From assembly GCA_958510825.1 (NCBI GenBank), contig OY294047.1, forward strand, positions 5,456,001 through 5,520,000: a stretch of DNA of 64,000 bases, written 5' to 3'. Below are positions 11,694 to 21,012 of the stretch, one piece after another (the first letter of the stretch is position 1; every line of letters starts with the position of its first letter). The translations under genes and the position numbers were made by a program. Origin of the DNA: Brachypterus glaber. Its lineage: Eukaryota > Arthropoda > Insecta > Coleoptera > Kateretidae. Under the pieces are notes generated by a model. That model saw only the letters and a program-made list of their open reading frames with translations. It was not told the DNA's origin and ran no database searches.

Positions 11694-12770
11694 ACAGAGA
11701 GGTCCAAAAGCCTAACTAGTGAACAAGTGAAGATATCGACTTCAAATTTGAAACATTTAAATAAAATAACTTAAACTATCTTTTTAAATATATTTGACAT
11801 ATACAGGGTGTATTTGAAATAGCGTAGGAAATTTTAACAGGTGATTCTACATGATAAAATATGACAAAAAGTTCCTATAAACATATGTCTAAAAATGCGT
11901 CATAAGGGAGCTACGCCTCTTTGAAATTGGCTAAAAAAATCGGTTTTTATTTAATAACACAGGAACCCTTTGAGATATACTAACGAGGTTTTGCACGTGA
12001 ATTAATCCTAATAAGGCCCATCTTTGTATGTCATTTTCACGTACTTATTTAAACTAGGGATGTGCGAAACGGGGGGGCCTTATCAGTTTTTTGTCCCAAA
12101 CTTTTTTCTGTGTAACTTTTTTGCAATTTTATTTTTGAAATATGATTCCTTAGGTCAAAATACATAAAAAAGGTACTCTTGTTGTAATACTGTAGGATTA
12201 ACCGTTTTCGAGAAAAGTTCATTTGAAAGTGAAATTTCACGGTTCGAGGACGAAAAATTAAATACTAAAATGTCGAAAACCAAAATTTTAATGATGCAGG
12301 GCGAATATACATTAAAAACTAAGAAAAAAACCTCATATACAGGTACTTCCAATCCGACGCTATTTCAAATACACCGTGTATGTATGTAGCTTTTAAATTG
12401 TGGGCAGAGGGGGATTTTTTTTTTAATGGAGAGGGGGTCGTGTAGGACAATGTACATCATTTCCAAGCTTATAAAATTCTCTATTTGGCCATTTATTTTT
12501 AAATTTTTTTAGACATTTTTTCAGGGTTTAAAATGGAGTTAAAATGAAAATTTTCGTTAAAAATATCAAACAATTCTTGATAAATGGTTAATGTTATAAG
12601 TCCAAATCTTAAATTTTATACTTTTAAACCAACATTTTAAAAGCTACAAATATAAAATTTAGGTATACCAAATGATAGTTTAAATTCTTATTTAAGTGTT
12701 CCAAATTGGGTCGATATCTCAACTCGTTAAAAAGTTGGACCCCACTAAATATTATAGGTACGCTAGATGC
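11694..12770. mobile_element. TE-D, old copy split by TE-C
   Basis: Flanks (11,694-11,807 and 12,384-12,770) match the GGTCCAAAAGTC...ATATCGACTTCAAATTTG elements at 54.2, 58.8 and 60.3 kb. The middle 11,808-12,383 is a TE-C copy (ACAGGGTGTATTTGAAATAGC...). The nested order shows TE-C inserted after TE-D. Confidence 0.75.
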
Positions 12771-12792
12771 AATTTTTTACTAAAATGCAGGA

Positions 12793-13079
12793 CTAATCGT
12801 AGGTATTATTCTTTCGATAAACGTAGACATATTCCTTAATCACATTTTTTGGATTCAAAACTAATATTTTCGCTTCATGGTTATGCAATTTACTAACATC
12901 AATCTGACAAACATTTGGTTTTGTTGTTATCCTGGCTTTGCATTTTGTTTTGTAGTACTGTGTACATCTCCATTGAAGGTTGGACTTGTCACCTGAATAT
13001 TTTCCATTGAATTCAAACGAATGTCCCTCGAATATAAGTTTAGGATATTTGGTTTTTCCATGTTCATAATAAATAACAT
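12793..13079 (-). CDS. mod(mdg4): FLY-18: alternative terminal FLYWCH exon, mod(mdg4)-like
   Basis: Acceptor TTTTAG at 13,080-13,081; AT completes an Asp: D-V-I-Y-Y-E-H-G-K-T-K-Y-P-K, 95 residues. P13, F17, F22, W37, C39, C47 and H66-N-H68 form the core, with a long loop before W (NGKYSGDKSNLQ). The frame is open upstream of the acceptor to 13,191, but the acceptor and the sibling alignment fix the exon start. An old inverted-repeat element ends some 20 bases past the stop. Confidence 0.9.
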
Positions 13080-14306
13080 CTAAAATCACAAGAATTTTAT
13101 TGAGGATGCTAGTGAATGGAAGCTTCATGTTAAAAAAAATTGTTTTTAAATAAATGAAGATATTAAAATATTCATAGATCGCATTATACAACCCTTAACA
13201 TCATAACCCTTAAACATAACCTAGAATCTACTGGTAATATACATCAACATTGTAGATAATGAAGGAGTTATTGATTAACTTTCTCTTTTATGTAGCTAAT
13301 GCACAGAACTTTATTATGATTAAGAGCTTCATTATGAAGCTAAAAAGCTAAAAACTTCAAAACAAAAGAAAAAGATAATTATGTCGTCTTGAAACGTCAG
13401 ATTTTTACTTTAGTAATAAAAGGAATATTAAAATGCAGAACAATTACTTAATAATGGTGGCTCCTTAAAAAGTTATAAGAAAAATATGTTTCAATATCGA
13501 ATATTAATATATTATAAAAACTAAATGATAATTTAAAAGCAAAAATAATTGTGTAAAAATAATCAAAAATTTGACATCTTACCAAAAACACCCAAAAAAG
13601 TAATATCCTGCATCTGCAATAATTTCATAAAAATGTGTTTTTCTTAGTAATGTAATTTTATAAATGGATTTGAAATCTAGGTGAAAAATAGTATTAAAAT
13701 CAATATTTAACTGTGGAGAATCAGTGAAAAGTCAGGTTAATCCTGAAAAAATGTTAAGCCATTATCTCCCAAATATAAACCTTTACATAGATACTACAAT
13801 TTTTTATATCTTCATCCACTCATGTTTTCAATTGTAAGGCACAACAAAAAAAAAAATTCTGGCATTGGACCAATTTTTTTAAGTCAATATTGGGTCGTAG
13901 ATCTGTATTCATATTTTTCGGGTCAGGTTAGGATTTTTTTCTATATGCACTTAAATTTGTCAATTCAATCTGGTTTGTAAAAGAAATTAAACAAGTTTTA
14001 AAGACATGTAATTGTTATTTGACATAGTTTCACAATAAATCGGATAATAAACCTACCTATCTAGTGCTTTAGGGATAAGTAAGTAAGTATGTCACCTTTT
14101 TTCTCTTGTTTTTTTTATTTTATAAATGTGATATGTTAAATGTGATACTTATGTTTAGATTCAATAGTTTTATCAGTTTCTACTATTGCTAAATAAAACA
14201 AAAAAAATAAATAAAACAATATTTTCAATTTTTAATCAACAAACGTGCAGTATATATTTTTGTAGATTGTCAATTCTTAATTTAAAAATCAAACATTTCA
14301 TTAAAT
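13080..14306. other. Intron, no gene seen
   Basis: AT-rich. Only the fold-back fragment at 14,236-14,283 is recognisable. Confidence 0.45.
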
Positions 14307-14575
14307 TTATGTAAAGGTATCTTGATTTATACGAAAAACCCTTACAAAATCCTTGGCTTCATATTTATTGTATGATGTTCCAACATGATTGTGCAGTTTA
14401 CTGACAATAATTTTACTTTCAGCCATTTTTGTTGTTACCCTGCATCGGCATTGGGTTTTGTAATAACATACGCATCTCCAAATGGTTCTTATGTTGTTCA
14501 TGTTATTCACTTCAAAAGTATGCTGTTCGAATATTAATTTAGGCCTCTTTCCTCTTTGATCGTAATAAACTATTC
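14307..14575 (-). CDS. mod(mdg4): FLY-17: alternative terminal FLYWCH exon, mod(mdg4)-like
   Basis: Acceptor TTTTAG at 14,576-14,577; G-I-V-Y-Y-D-Q-R-G-K-R-P-K, 89 residues. P12, F16, F21, W33, C35, C43, C45 and H62-N-H64 are in register. It shares VSKLHNH and a two-residue insertion before the His pair with FLY-18, so these two are duplicates. The tail is DFVRVFRINQDTFT. A fragment of the 3.5-4.3 kb fold-back element lies just downstream (14,236-14,283). Confidence 0.9.
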
Positions 14576-15357
14576 CTAAAAATACACCCGAATAAAATTA
14601 TATTACATTTTTTTTTCTTGGACAAAAAATAGGAATTGGCAAAAACAAGATCTAGTTCTAAAGAACACGCATTTTGTTAACTAACATTTATTACCATAAT
14701 AATGGTTTTCTATTTGTATTTCATGAAGATCAGACTGAAAACACTATGGAACTAAACTATAAATCCTCTGGTTTCCACCTGTTGTCCCCTAAACGTTTGT
14801 CGTCTTAATAGATATAAAGATTTCCTGTCCAGTTTTTATTGACAAATTATATGCATTGATAAACTTAATTAAGTTTGTAAGACTTTTTCCGCTGATTTTA
14901 AATTTTGCATAAAGCGTTATTATATCTTAAACTTTCTTATGGTGGCAAAGGAAACAAGGGAGACTACCAAGTTTGGCCTGTAAATAGGGAGTGTGGGAGA
15001 AAGTGCACGAATGACAATAACAAACTGAATGTATTAAGGAGGCAAGGACTAAAGAAAAAAAGAAAAATATAAACTCAGATAATGTAAAAAAAAAGTTCTG
15101 CTAATTTTTCCAAAATCATATGATTTATAACACTATATTTTTTATGCATAAAATAAATATCTATACTACGGAATTTCAAAAAAATACGTATTTCTGAACG
15201 TTTTATGCCCCCCCATGTGTAACTAGTCTATAATACTATGCAGATAAGATATAGCTCTAAATCGATCTGTAGCTGCTACAGTTTAGTGATAGTTTTGCTC
15301 ATCATCACATAACTATAACAAATGTGACAAAAGTCAAAATTTTCTTAATTTTATAAA
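14576..15357. other. Intron of FLYWCH locus and upstream region of MYCBPAP-like gene
   Basis: AT-rich; no element is recognisable. It must contain the promoter of the plus-strand gene if that gene is expressed, but no clear TATA or Inr can be singled out. Confidence 0.35.
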
Positions 15358-18300
15358 ATGTCAGATGCTCAAGACATTAATGAATATGGAGATTGTTCGA
15401 AAGACCAATACATTGATAACAAAAATACACAAATCTCAAAATTAGTTTGTCCTGAAGAGCACGCGGATAAATTATTAAATGCAGAGAAATGGCGTTCACA
15501 AAGAGAAAAAATTAACTTTACTATGGGACTGTGTTTAAACAGAAAGCCAGGAGAATTACTAATGAACTATGCAGATGACATACGTAAAGTAACAGAAGAA
15601 AAGGAACTATTAGAATATGCTAAAATGAATAGGAACTTTGACAAGTATAGAGGTAACCCTGCATTCTTTAAAGTTCCACCTGGCTTAGTTCATAAGTGTA
15701 AATGTAACTGTATATGTTATAAGAAATTAGATCCTTGCTATTTGGTGACTCCAAATAAGCCTTTTTATAACGAAATACCTTCCATTAACTTTATTGGTAA
15801 AGTGGATTTTGATAATTTATCACAGACAGAAAGAAGTATTTATAAAACTTGGAAGAAGAATAAGTACAGAGCAAAAATGTTAGAAAAGATGAAGTCTAAA
15901 ATAAGAGATATTCAACCTCATATACCCAATGCTTCTAGTATATTTATAATTGGAAAGGGTGTGACAATGTTTGATAAAGATAACTTAGCTATTTCTAATG
16001 ATTTAAGAAAGAAAAGTCAAGAAGATATTTTAAACAACATTAATAAAGTAGTTGAAGTATCGAATACAAATTTAAATAAATTTAGTAGTCCCCCAAGATT
16101 ATGTTTCATGATAAATAATATTTTGGTCTCAGAGGAATATAAAAATATTGGAAGGAAAAAGGTATATGTGATATTTGATTATGAAATCGGCACAGTTAAA
16201 TCAATTGTTCAACCTATTACATTTAAAAATCTTGGTAATGCTACTTTAAGGTTTGGATTTAGTAAGTACGAAAAGTTTAAATTGTTTAAAGACTATCAAG
16301 AAGTTATTAGAAAAAAAGATCCGTCATTTTTCTTTGACAAAAATGAGTTAGTAGTAATTCCAGGACAAAAGATAGAACTGCCTATTTGGTTTACCACAAA
16401 ATATAGTGGACAGTATTCGGAAATTTGGGAAATTACCACTCTTCCCAAAATGTGGGATGACGAATTTAGGTTATATTTATATTTACAAGGTTCTGCATAT
16501 AATGGAAATTTCCACCAAAGATCACTTGAAATTAAATCTAAATTAGAAGAAAAAGCTAAATATAAAGTAATTAAAGATATTTTATTAGATATTACGAATT
16601 CTTTATCATATAAAGAATCACCAGTGGATAAAACAACATTCTATGAACAACAAATATTTGAATTTTCTAATAATGAAGAAAACTTGTTTAAAACACCTTC
16701 AAAATATATTTATAATAAATCTTTAGTAGAAGAACTAAGTAACTTTTATTTAACAGTTAGACAAGAAAAACATCCATTAAAATGGAATTACAATATTAAC
16801 TTTTTAAAAATGATTACACGAGAACGAGATTTAATGGTATATGTAGAAAACGAATCAAAAAAGGTAATAACTGCAAGAGAAAATCGAAACGAATTAGAAG
16901 CTAAATTGAAGGAAGAAGAAAGAATAAGATTAGCTGCGGACAGTGAAATGAAAGGTGGAAAAGAAAAGTCAAAGAAAGGAGAAAAACCCCATAAAAAAGA
17001 TAAAAAGGGAGATAAAAAATCAAAAGGATCGAAAAAATCTGACAAATCAAGTGATAAGGGAAAAAAAGGTAAAAAATCAAAACCAGATGCAGAAAAACCA
17101 ATATTTTTAGAAACATTATATGACTTGGAAGATACATATTACAACAAATTAAAACTAATATTGGAAAAATTAGAAAGACCATCTGTTATTGAAAACAAAC
17201 ATAGGATTAAATATCTTCACTGTTTCTTCGTTATGACATCTTGTTTTGAAAAAATGTGCCAGGATCTATACGATTTAGACAAAACTTTTAATATTTATGA
17301 AAACAAAGTGTATCCAAACACCGCAATTAACTTAAAAGAGACAAGTTTTCCTGAAAGACTAATCTATGAAACATTTGACGAAACACTTGTTGAGCGTACT
17401 AAAATAATTCCTACTGAAAGTAAACCTTTGATAAAATGTACACCAAAACCTGAAAACTTGAAAGATATACCAGCTGACGATGCTGAAATTATCTATAAAA
17501 CCTATTTTAATATATCTCCAGAAAAATCTAGCCCAAAGGGTAAGAAAGGCAAAGGAAAACAAGGGAATAAAAAAGAAAAGAAAGTTAAAGAAAAGAACAA
17601 GGAAACAAAATCGAAAAAAAATGATTCAAAACTTAAAAAGGCTAATGCAAATTCCGATAAAGTAAAAGACTTTGATCCGTTTGAAGAAATAGTATTCCCG
17701 ACTATTCAAGCATCCAAAGAAAGTGTTGAAGAAGAAACAAAATCTTTAATTTCAACATCAGTGGCTAGTAAATTTGATATGCAAGATTCTGATACATACA
17801 ATACGTATCAAAAAAATTTATATATAATAATATATTTACATTTAAAAGAAGCAGTTAACGCTCTAGTAGATACACTGGAGTCTTGTAAAGAAAAAACCGT
17901 AACTGGTAACATTTTTCAAGATATTTTAGGTTCTAAATTAGATAAAGGATGTATATTTAGCCCAAGAGTTAGTATTTTAAAGAAAAGTTCAAATTTGTCC
18001 TTACTAGAAGTCCTGGAACCAGTATTTACTTCCAAAGATACTCAAGCAGAAAATTATTTAGAAGAGAAGGATATAGGTAAGAGTGAAGATAGAGAATACT
18101 ACGAATTTTTACTGCGGCAACACTGGAAGAAAAACCAAAAAACAAAACAATATTTAATTAAAGGAATGACAAAGCAGTTAAAGAGTGACCCTAAAGTTCC
18201 TCCGGGAGTTTGGAGCTTTATGAAAGTAAATGAAATACCAAGAACTCCATCTGAAATTCAAAGCTCATTACATGAAGAAGAAGAAGAAGAAAATTCAGAA

Positions 18301-18513
18301 CTAAGTCAAAAATCTTTAGCGCAACAAACTTCTTTTGATTATATTGATTTAGAAGAGGATTTAAAAATAGATAAAACAAAGAGTAGAGAATCAAAAACTA
18401 TGTTTGCTGAAGAAAAATCATCAGATATATTCTATTACTTAAATGATAGTATTGGTGATTTGGATAACGTGGAATATTCTAGTACAGAATCTAATAAAAG
18501 CCAACATATTTAA
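15358..18513 (+). CDS. MYCBPAP: MYCBP-associated protein-like, intronless, antisense to the array
   Basis: One uninterrupted 1,051-codon frame. Residues 45-60 (WRSQREKINF) and a Cys cluster at 114-128 precede a beta-rich ASH/MSP-like domain (about 250-385: ITFKNLGNATLRFGF, then VIPGQKIELPIWF and YSGQYSEIWEITT), the arrangement of MYCBPAP, a family linked to the axonemal central apparatus and sperm flagella. Lys/Ser/Asp-rich low-complexity tracts occupy 531-581 and 722-765; a Glu run is at about 973. MYCBPAP of vertebrates has similar length (about 950). The start ATG follows a stop-rich AT leader; AATAAA is at 18,572. Intronless structure inside a minus-strand host locus suggests a retrogene or an intron-lost gene. 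Codon use is AT-rich like the surroundings. Family call is from remembered motifs. Confidence 0.75.
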   Translation: MSDAQDINEYGDCSKDQYIDNKNTQISKLVCPEEHADKLLNAEKWRSQREKINFTMGLCLNRKPGELLMNYADDIRKVTEEKELLEYAKMNRNFDKYRGNPAFFKVPPGLVHKCKCNCICYKKLDPCYLVTPNKPFYNEIPSINFIGKVDFDNLSQTERSIYKTWKKNKYRAKMLEKMKSKIRDIQPHIPNASSIFIIGKGVTMFDKDNLAISNDLRKKSQEDILNNINKVVEVSNTNLNKFSSPPRLCFMINNILVSEEYKNIGRKKVYVIFDYEIGTVKSIVQPITFKNLGNATLRFGFSKYEKFKLFKDYQEVIRKKDPSFFFDKNELVVIPGQKIELPIWFTTKYSGQYSEIWEITTLPKMWDDEFRLYLYLQGSAYNGNFHQRSLEIKSKLEEKAKYKVIKDILLDITNSLSYKESPVDKTTFYEQQIFEFSNNEENLFKTPSKYIYNKSLVEELSNFYLTVRQEKHPLKWNYNINFLKMITRERDLMVYVENESKKVITARENRNELEAKLKEEERIRLAADSEMKGGKEKSKKGEKPHKKDKKGDKKSKGSKKSDKSSDKGKKGKKSKPDAEKPIFLETLYDLEDTYYNKLKLILEKLERPSVIENKHRIKYLHCFFVMTSCFEKMCQDLYDLDKTFNIYENKVYPNTAINLKETSFPERLIYETFDETLVERTKIIPTESKPLIKCTPKPENLKDIPADDAEIIYKTYFNISPEKSSPKGKKGKGKQGNKKEKKVKEKNKETKSKKNDSKLKKANANSDKVKDFDPFEEIVFPTIQASKESVEEETKSLISTSVASKFDMQDSDTYNTYQKNLYIIIYLHLKEAVNALVDTLESCKEKTVTGNIFQDILGSKLDKGCIFSPRVSILKKSSNLSLLEVLEPVFTSKDTQAENYLEEKDIGKSEDREYYEFLLRQHWKKNQKTKQYLIKGMTKQLKSDPKVPPGVWSFMKVNEIPRTPSEIQSSLHEEEEEENSELSQKSLAQQTSFDYIDLEEDLKIDKTKSRESKTMFAEEKSSDIFYYLNDSIGDLDNVEYSSTESNKSQHI

Positions 18514-18571
18514 TATAAAAATCAAAAAATTGTTATTTCAAAGTTTAAATTAGATAAGTGTAGTTTGTTAT

Positions 18572-18577
18572 AATAAA
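18572..18577 (+). terminator. Polyadenylation signal of the MYCBPAP-like gene
   Basis: AATAAA, repeated with AATAAAATAAAATG, 59 bases after the stop codon and before the candidate solo LTR. Confidence 0.55.
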
Positions 18578-18618
18578 ATAAAATGTTAGGAGTATAATTT
18601 TATATTATTGCATAATAT

Positions 18619-19077
18619 TGTCACGAATAAGGGGGTCTTTCTTGTCACGAATGATGGGTTTTCGTGTTACGAATAATGGTCTTCCTCTCCATTTTGCTGG
18701 ATACGAGTTTGGGGTAATTGAAATACTTCTTTATAACACAACCACTTTAGGTTACAGAGATGTCAGAGGTACTTTGCCCAATGGGCACTGCCCACTTTGG
18801 GACTACCCAACTATCGACTCTACGCTATTCAATCTGATAATCTAACTTTATAATTCTTATTCTAATTTATCATTTGATCTAAGTATCGTATTTATACTAA
18901 AATCTTTTACAAACAAACCTAGTTTATTTAATTTCAATGCTAGTTTACAATAACACTAAAATGCTTGGTGTGCAAAACAAGGTACTAATTATGCAATACA
19001 AGGTACTTATTTATAAATAATAAAATTGTTTTATGAAATTTAGGTAAAGCCTGTAATTACCTAGCCAACTCTTGACA
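18619..19077. mobile_element. Candidate solo LTR
   Basis: A 459-bp segment begins TGTCACGAATAAGG and ends CAACTCTTGACA, with 5-bp inverted ends (TGTCA/TGACA), TG...CA termini and a 4-bp direct repeat ATAT on both sides (18,615-18,618 and 19,078-19,081). It is locally GC-richer in its first half. No gag or pol sequence is nearby. Assignment to a Gypsy-like family is a guess from the TSD length and TGTCACG start. Confidence 0.55.
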
Positions 19078-19088
19078 ATATTATTATT

Positions 19089-19319
19089 TAAAGAACTTTC
19101 ACTTTCGGGTTTAGACCGTGTTAATGGATTTTCACTTTCCGACGTTTCGTCTCTTACTACTAGAGACATCTTTAATCTGAAACAGGTTCAGATTAATCCC
19201 TGAAGATGTCTCTAGTAGTAAGAGACGAAACGTCGGAAAGTGAAAATCCATTAACACGGTCTAAACCCGAAAGTGAAAGTTCTTTATATCTTAATGGCCG
19301 TGAAAGCTTAAAATCTAAA
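19089..19319. mobile_element. Palindromic pair of Penelope terminal repeats
   Basis: Two copies of the Penelope terminal repeat lie head to head (TTTAGACCGTGTTAATGG... and its complement), joined near 19,180. The unit ends in GGCCGTGAAAGCTTAAAATC as in the 57-kb element. It is flanked by the 11-bp direct repeat ATATTATTATT (19,078-19,088 and 19,320-19,330). No coding sequence remains. The arms read as Penelope sequence in both directions, a structure known for aberrant insertions of this class. Confidence 0.8.
19193..19254 (+). ncRNA. Hammerhead ribozyme motif, plus-strand arm
   Basis: The same core as the 57-kb copy is intact on the plus strand (C at 19,200 begins CTGAAGA; GAAAC at 19,227-19,231; cleavage C at 19,234). 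The opposite arm has lost the CCCTG part of CTGAAGA (it reads TTAAAGATGTC), so only this arm could fold into a ribozyme. Confidence 0.6.
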
Positions 19320-19694
19320 ATATTATTATTAATGAGATATTATCTATTACCTGTTAGCCTATTGGCTTTAAATAATATTATAACAAAGCTAATTTACAAC
19401 AAATAAAAAATAATTAACAAAAATAAAAAGGTCTTATAAGTTAATATATTTATTAAATTCAACTAGAATTATAATGTTGCGATGCATACCTAAGTGAAGC
19501 AGCTATATTCTAAAGAGTATATAAATTACGGTAATACTATAATTATGCTAGTACTATAATTTTACTACTTTTAAGTAGATATATATGTAGTTTGGGCATA
19601 TCAGGAAAAATAGCTGAAAAAATTAATATAGTTTTCATATTTTAGAATTATGCTCCCTATAAGAAGTAGAACAAAGGCCTTTGCACGCTAATCT

Positions 19695-20342
19695 TGAATA
19701 GACATTAGTAGTAGTAGTAGTAAAAGGTGGGTAGGCTCCGACGCCTGACAAGTAGGCCCAATGGCCCTTTTTGTCTGCCCCAAGATTACCTACCCAACCT
19801 GCTGCCTATCCTCCCTCTTCCTGAATCTGCCAGACCTTCTGATGAAGTTCATAACATCTGACCAGGCTAGGAGGCTCATCTCTTCCTTCGCTAGTGTTAC
19901 CACTCCGAAGACGTCTTGTCTGAGCCTGCCCAGAGCCTCACACTCCCCTATGAAGTGGTAGGGCGTTTCCTCGTCCATCCCACACCCAGGGCAGGTCGGA
20001 TCGTTTACCGTCCGCATGAGGCTTAGGTGTCGCATAAGCCCACAGTGGCAGGTAAGAACCCCTGTAAGGAGGCTTATGGTTGCTCGGCCCCTTCCTAGTA
20101 GCCAGACCGACCTAGCTTTGCTTGGCCTGGTCAAGAATTCCTTTGCCTGCCTGCAACCGCTAAGCTCGGTCCAGTGTTCTTTAAGCTGACTTTCCACCCA
20201 AGCGTTGAGGGCAGTCTTCACTTGTTTCCTTGTGATACCGAGAATTGGTTCAGGACCCAGGCAGGGCTTTCCGGCACCCAGTCTGGCGAGTTCATCCGCC
20301 CTCTCGTTGCCTGGAATGCCGCAGTGACCTGAATAGACATTA
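19695..20342 (-). mobile_element. 5'-truncated non-LTR retrotransposon (RNase H end)
   Basis: Insertion 19,708-20,329 bracketed by a 13-bp duplication TGAATAGACATTA (19,695-19,707 and 20,330-20,342). The minus strand encodes the end of RNase H (GHCGIPGNERADELARLGAG) followed by a CCHC-like zinc motif (CPGCGMDEETPYHFIGEC) and the ORF2 terminus; the 3' end is a (TAC/CTA)n tail. GC content is far above the surroundings. The start is cut within RNase H. Jockey/I-like lineages with RNase H are the likely source. Confidence 0.88.
19790..20329 (-). CDS. ORF2 C-terminal fragment of non-LTR retrotransposon
   Basis: About 180 element-derived codons: RNase H C-terminal motif with the conserved G-N-E-x-A-D, then a zinc-knuckle-like Cys/His cluster and FIRRSGRF near the end. 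The open frame extends to 20,377, but those first codons are host DNA beyond the target duplication. It lacks the reverse transcriptase and cannot act alone. Confidence 0.8.
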   Translation of the reverse strand, partial: GHCGIPGNERADELARLGAGKPCLGPEPILGITRKQVKTALNAWVESQLKEHWTELSGCRQAKEFLTRPSKARSVWLLGRGRATISLLTGVLTCHCGLMRHLSLMRTVNDPTCPGCGMDEETPYHFIGECEALGRLRQDVFGVVTLAKEEMSLLAWSDVMNFIRRSGRFRKREDRQQVG

Positions 20343-21012
20343 AGTTTAAAAGACTCTTTTTTCCAATACCAATGCAAACCAAAAGTTAATCCTGTTAGTA
20401 GGAAGTCTCCACACTATAAAACCATTAACAGAAAATCTGATGTCCTCGGTTTCGAAACATAATGGAGTTTATTCCTTAAAAATGAGAATAGTATACTTAA
20501 TTTTTCTTCATTTTATCCTGTTTTAGCTTATTCAAAACTCATATATTTTTTTAAGAAAACAACGTTAGATAACAGATGATGTATATATAGAATATGGATA
20601 TTTAGCTCTAGATTCAATTTTATAACATACAATTTGTAGCAAAAAATTTTGGCCTTCCAAACGGTTTGGACTTTGCAAGTGGTAAAGTAAAAGCCACGCG
20701 TGGGTTATTTACAAGTTTCTCTGTTTAAAATGAAGCTAGTAATTGTCTTATTACATTTGGGTATTGGACAAAATATTTTAGCTCCCGTAGCCCATAGCAA
20801 AAATCCTCCTTTGTTCAACACAAGCAAAACTAATTTATTAATATCGAATATATGTATGTTGCTTATCTTTAAAGGGCATGTACCCACTGTTTTCTTGGCT
20901 CAACCAGATCACCAATTAAATACGGACTAAATGCTTAAATGCAACTAAACTTAAATCTGATAAGGACAACAACACAACTTGTTGTTGCGAGAAAAAAAAC
21001 TTTTAAGGATAT
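20343..21012. other. No gene seen
   Basis: AT-rich. 20,690-20,780 (AAAAGCCACGCGTGGGTTATT...) is a fragment of a repeat also at 34,365-34,450. Confidence 0.4.

Noticed and set aside
13387..13402. GAAACGTC as part of another hammerhead
   Set aside because: No CTGANGA core or pairing helix II upstream.
16788..17665. Minus- and plus-strand frames inside the MYCBPAP-like gene
   Set aside because: Shadows of its Lys-rich low-complexity coding sequence; no independent evidence.
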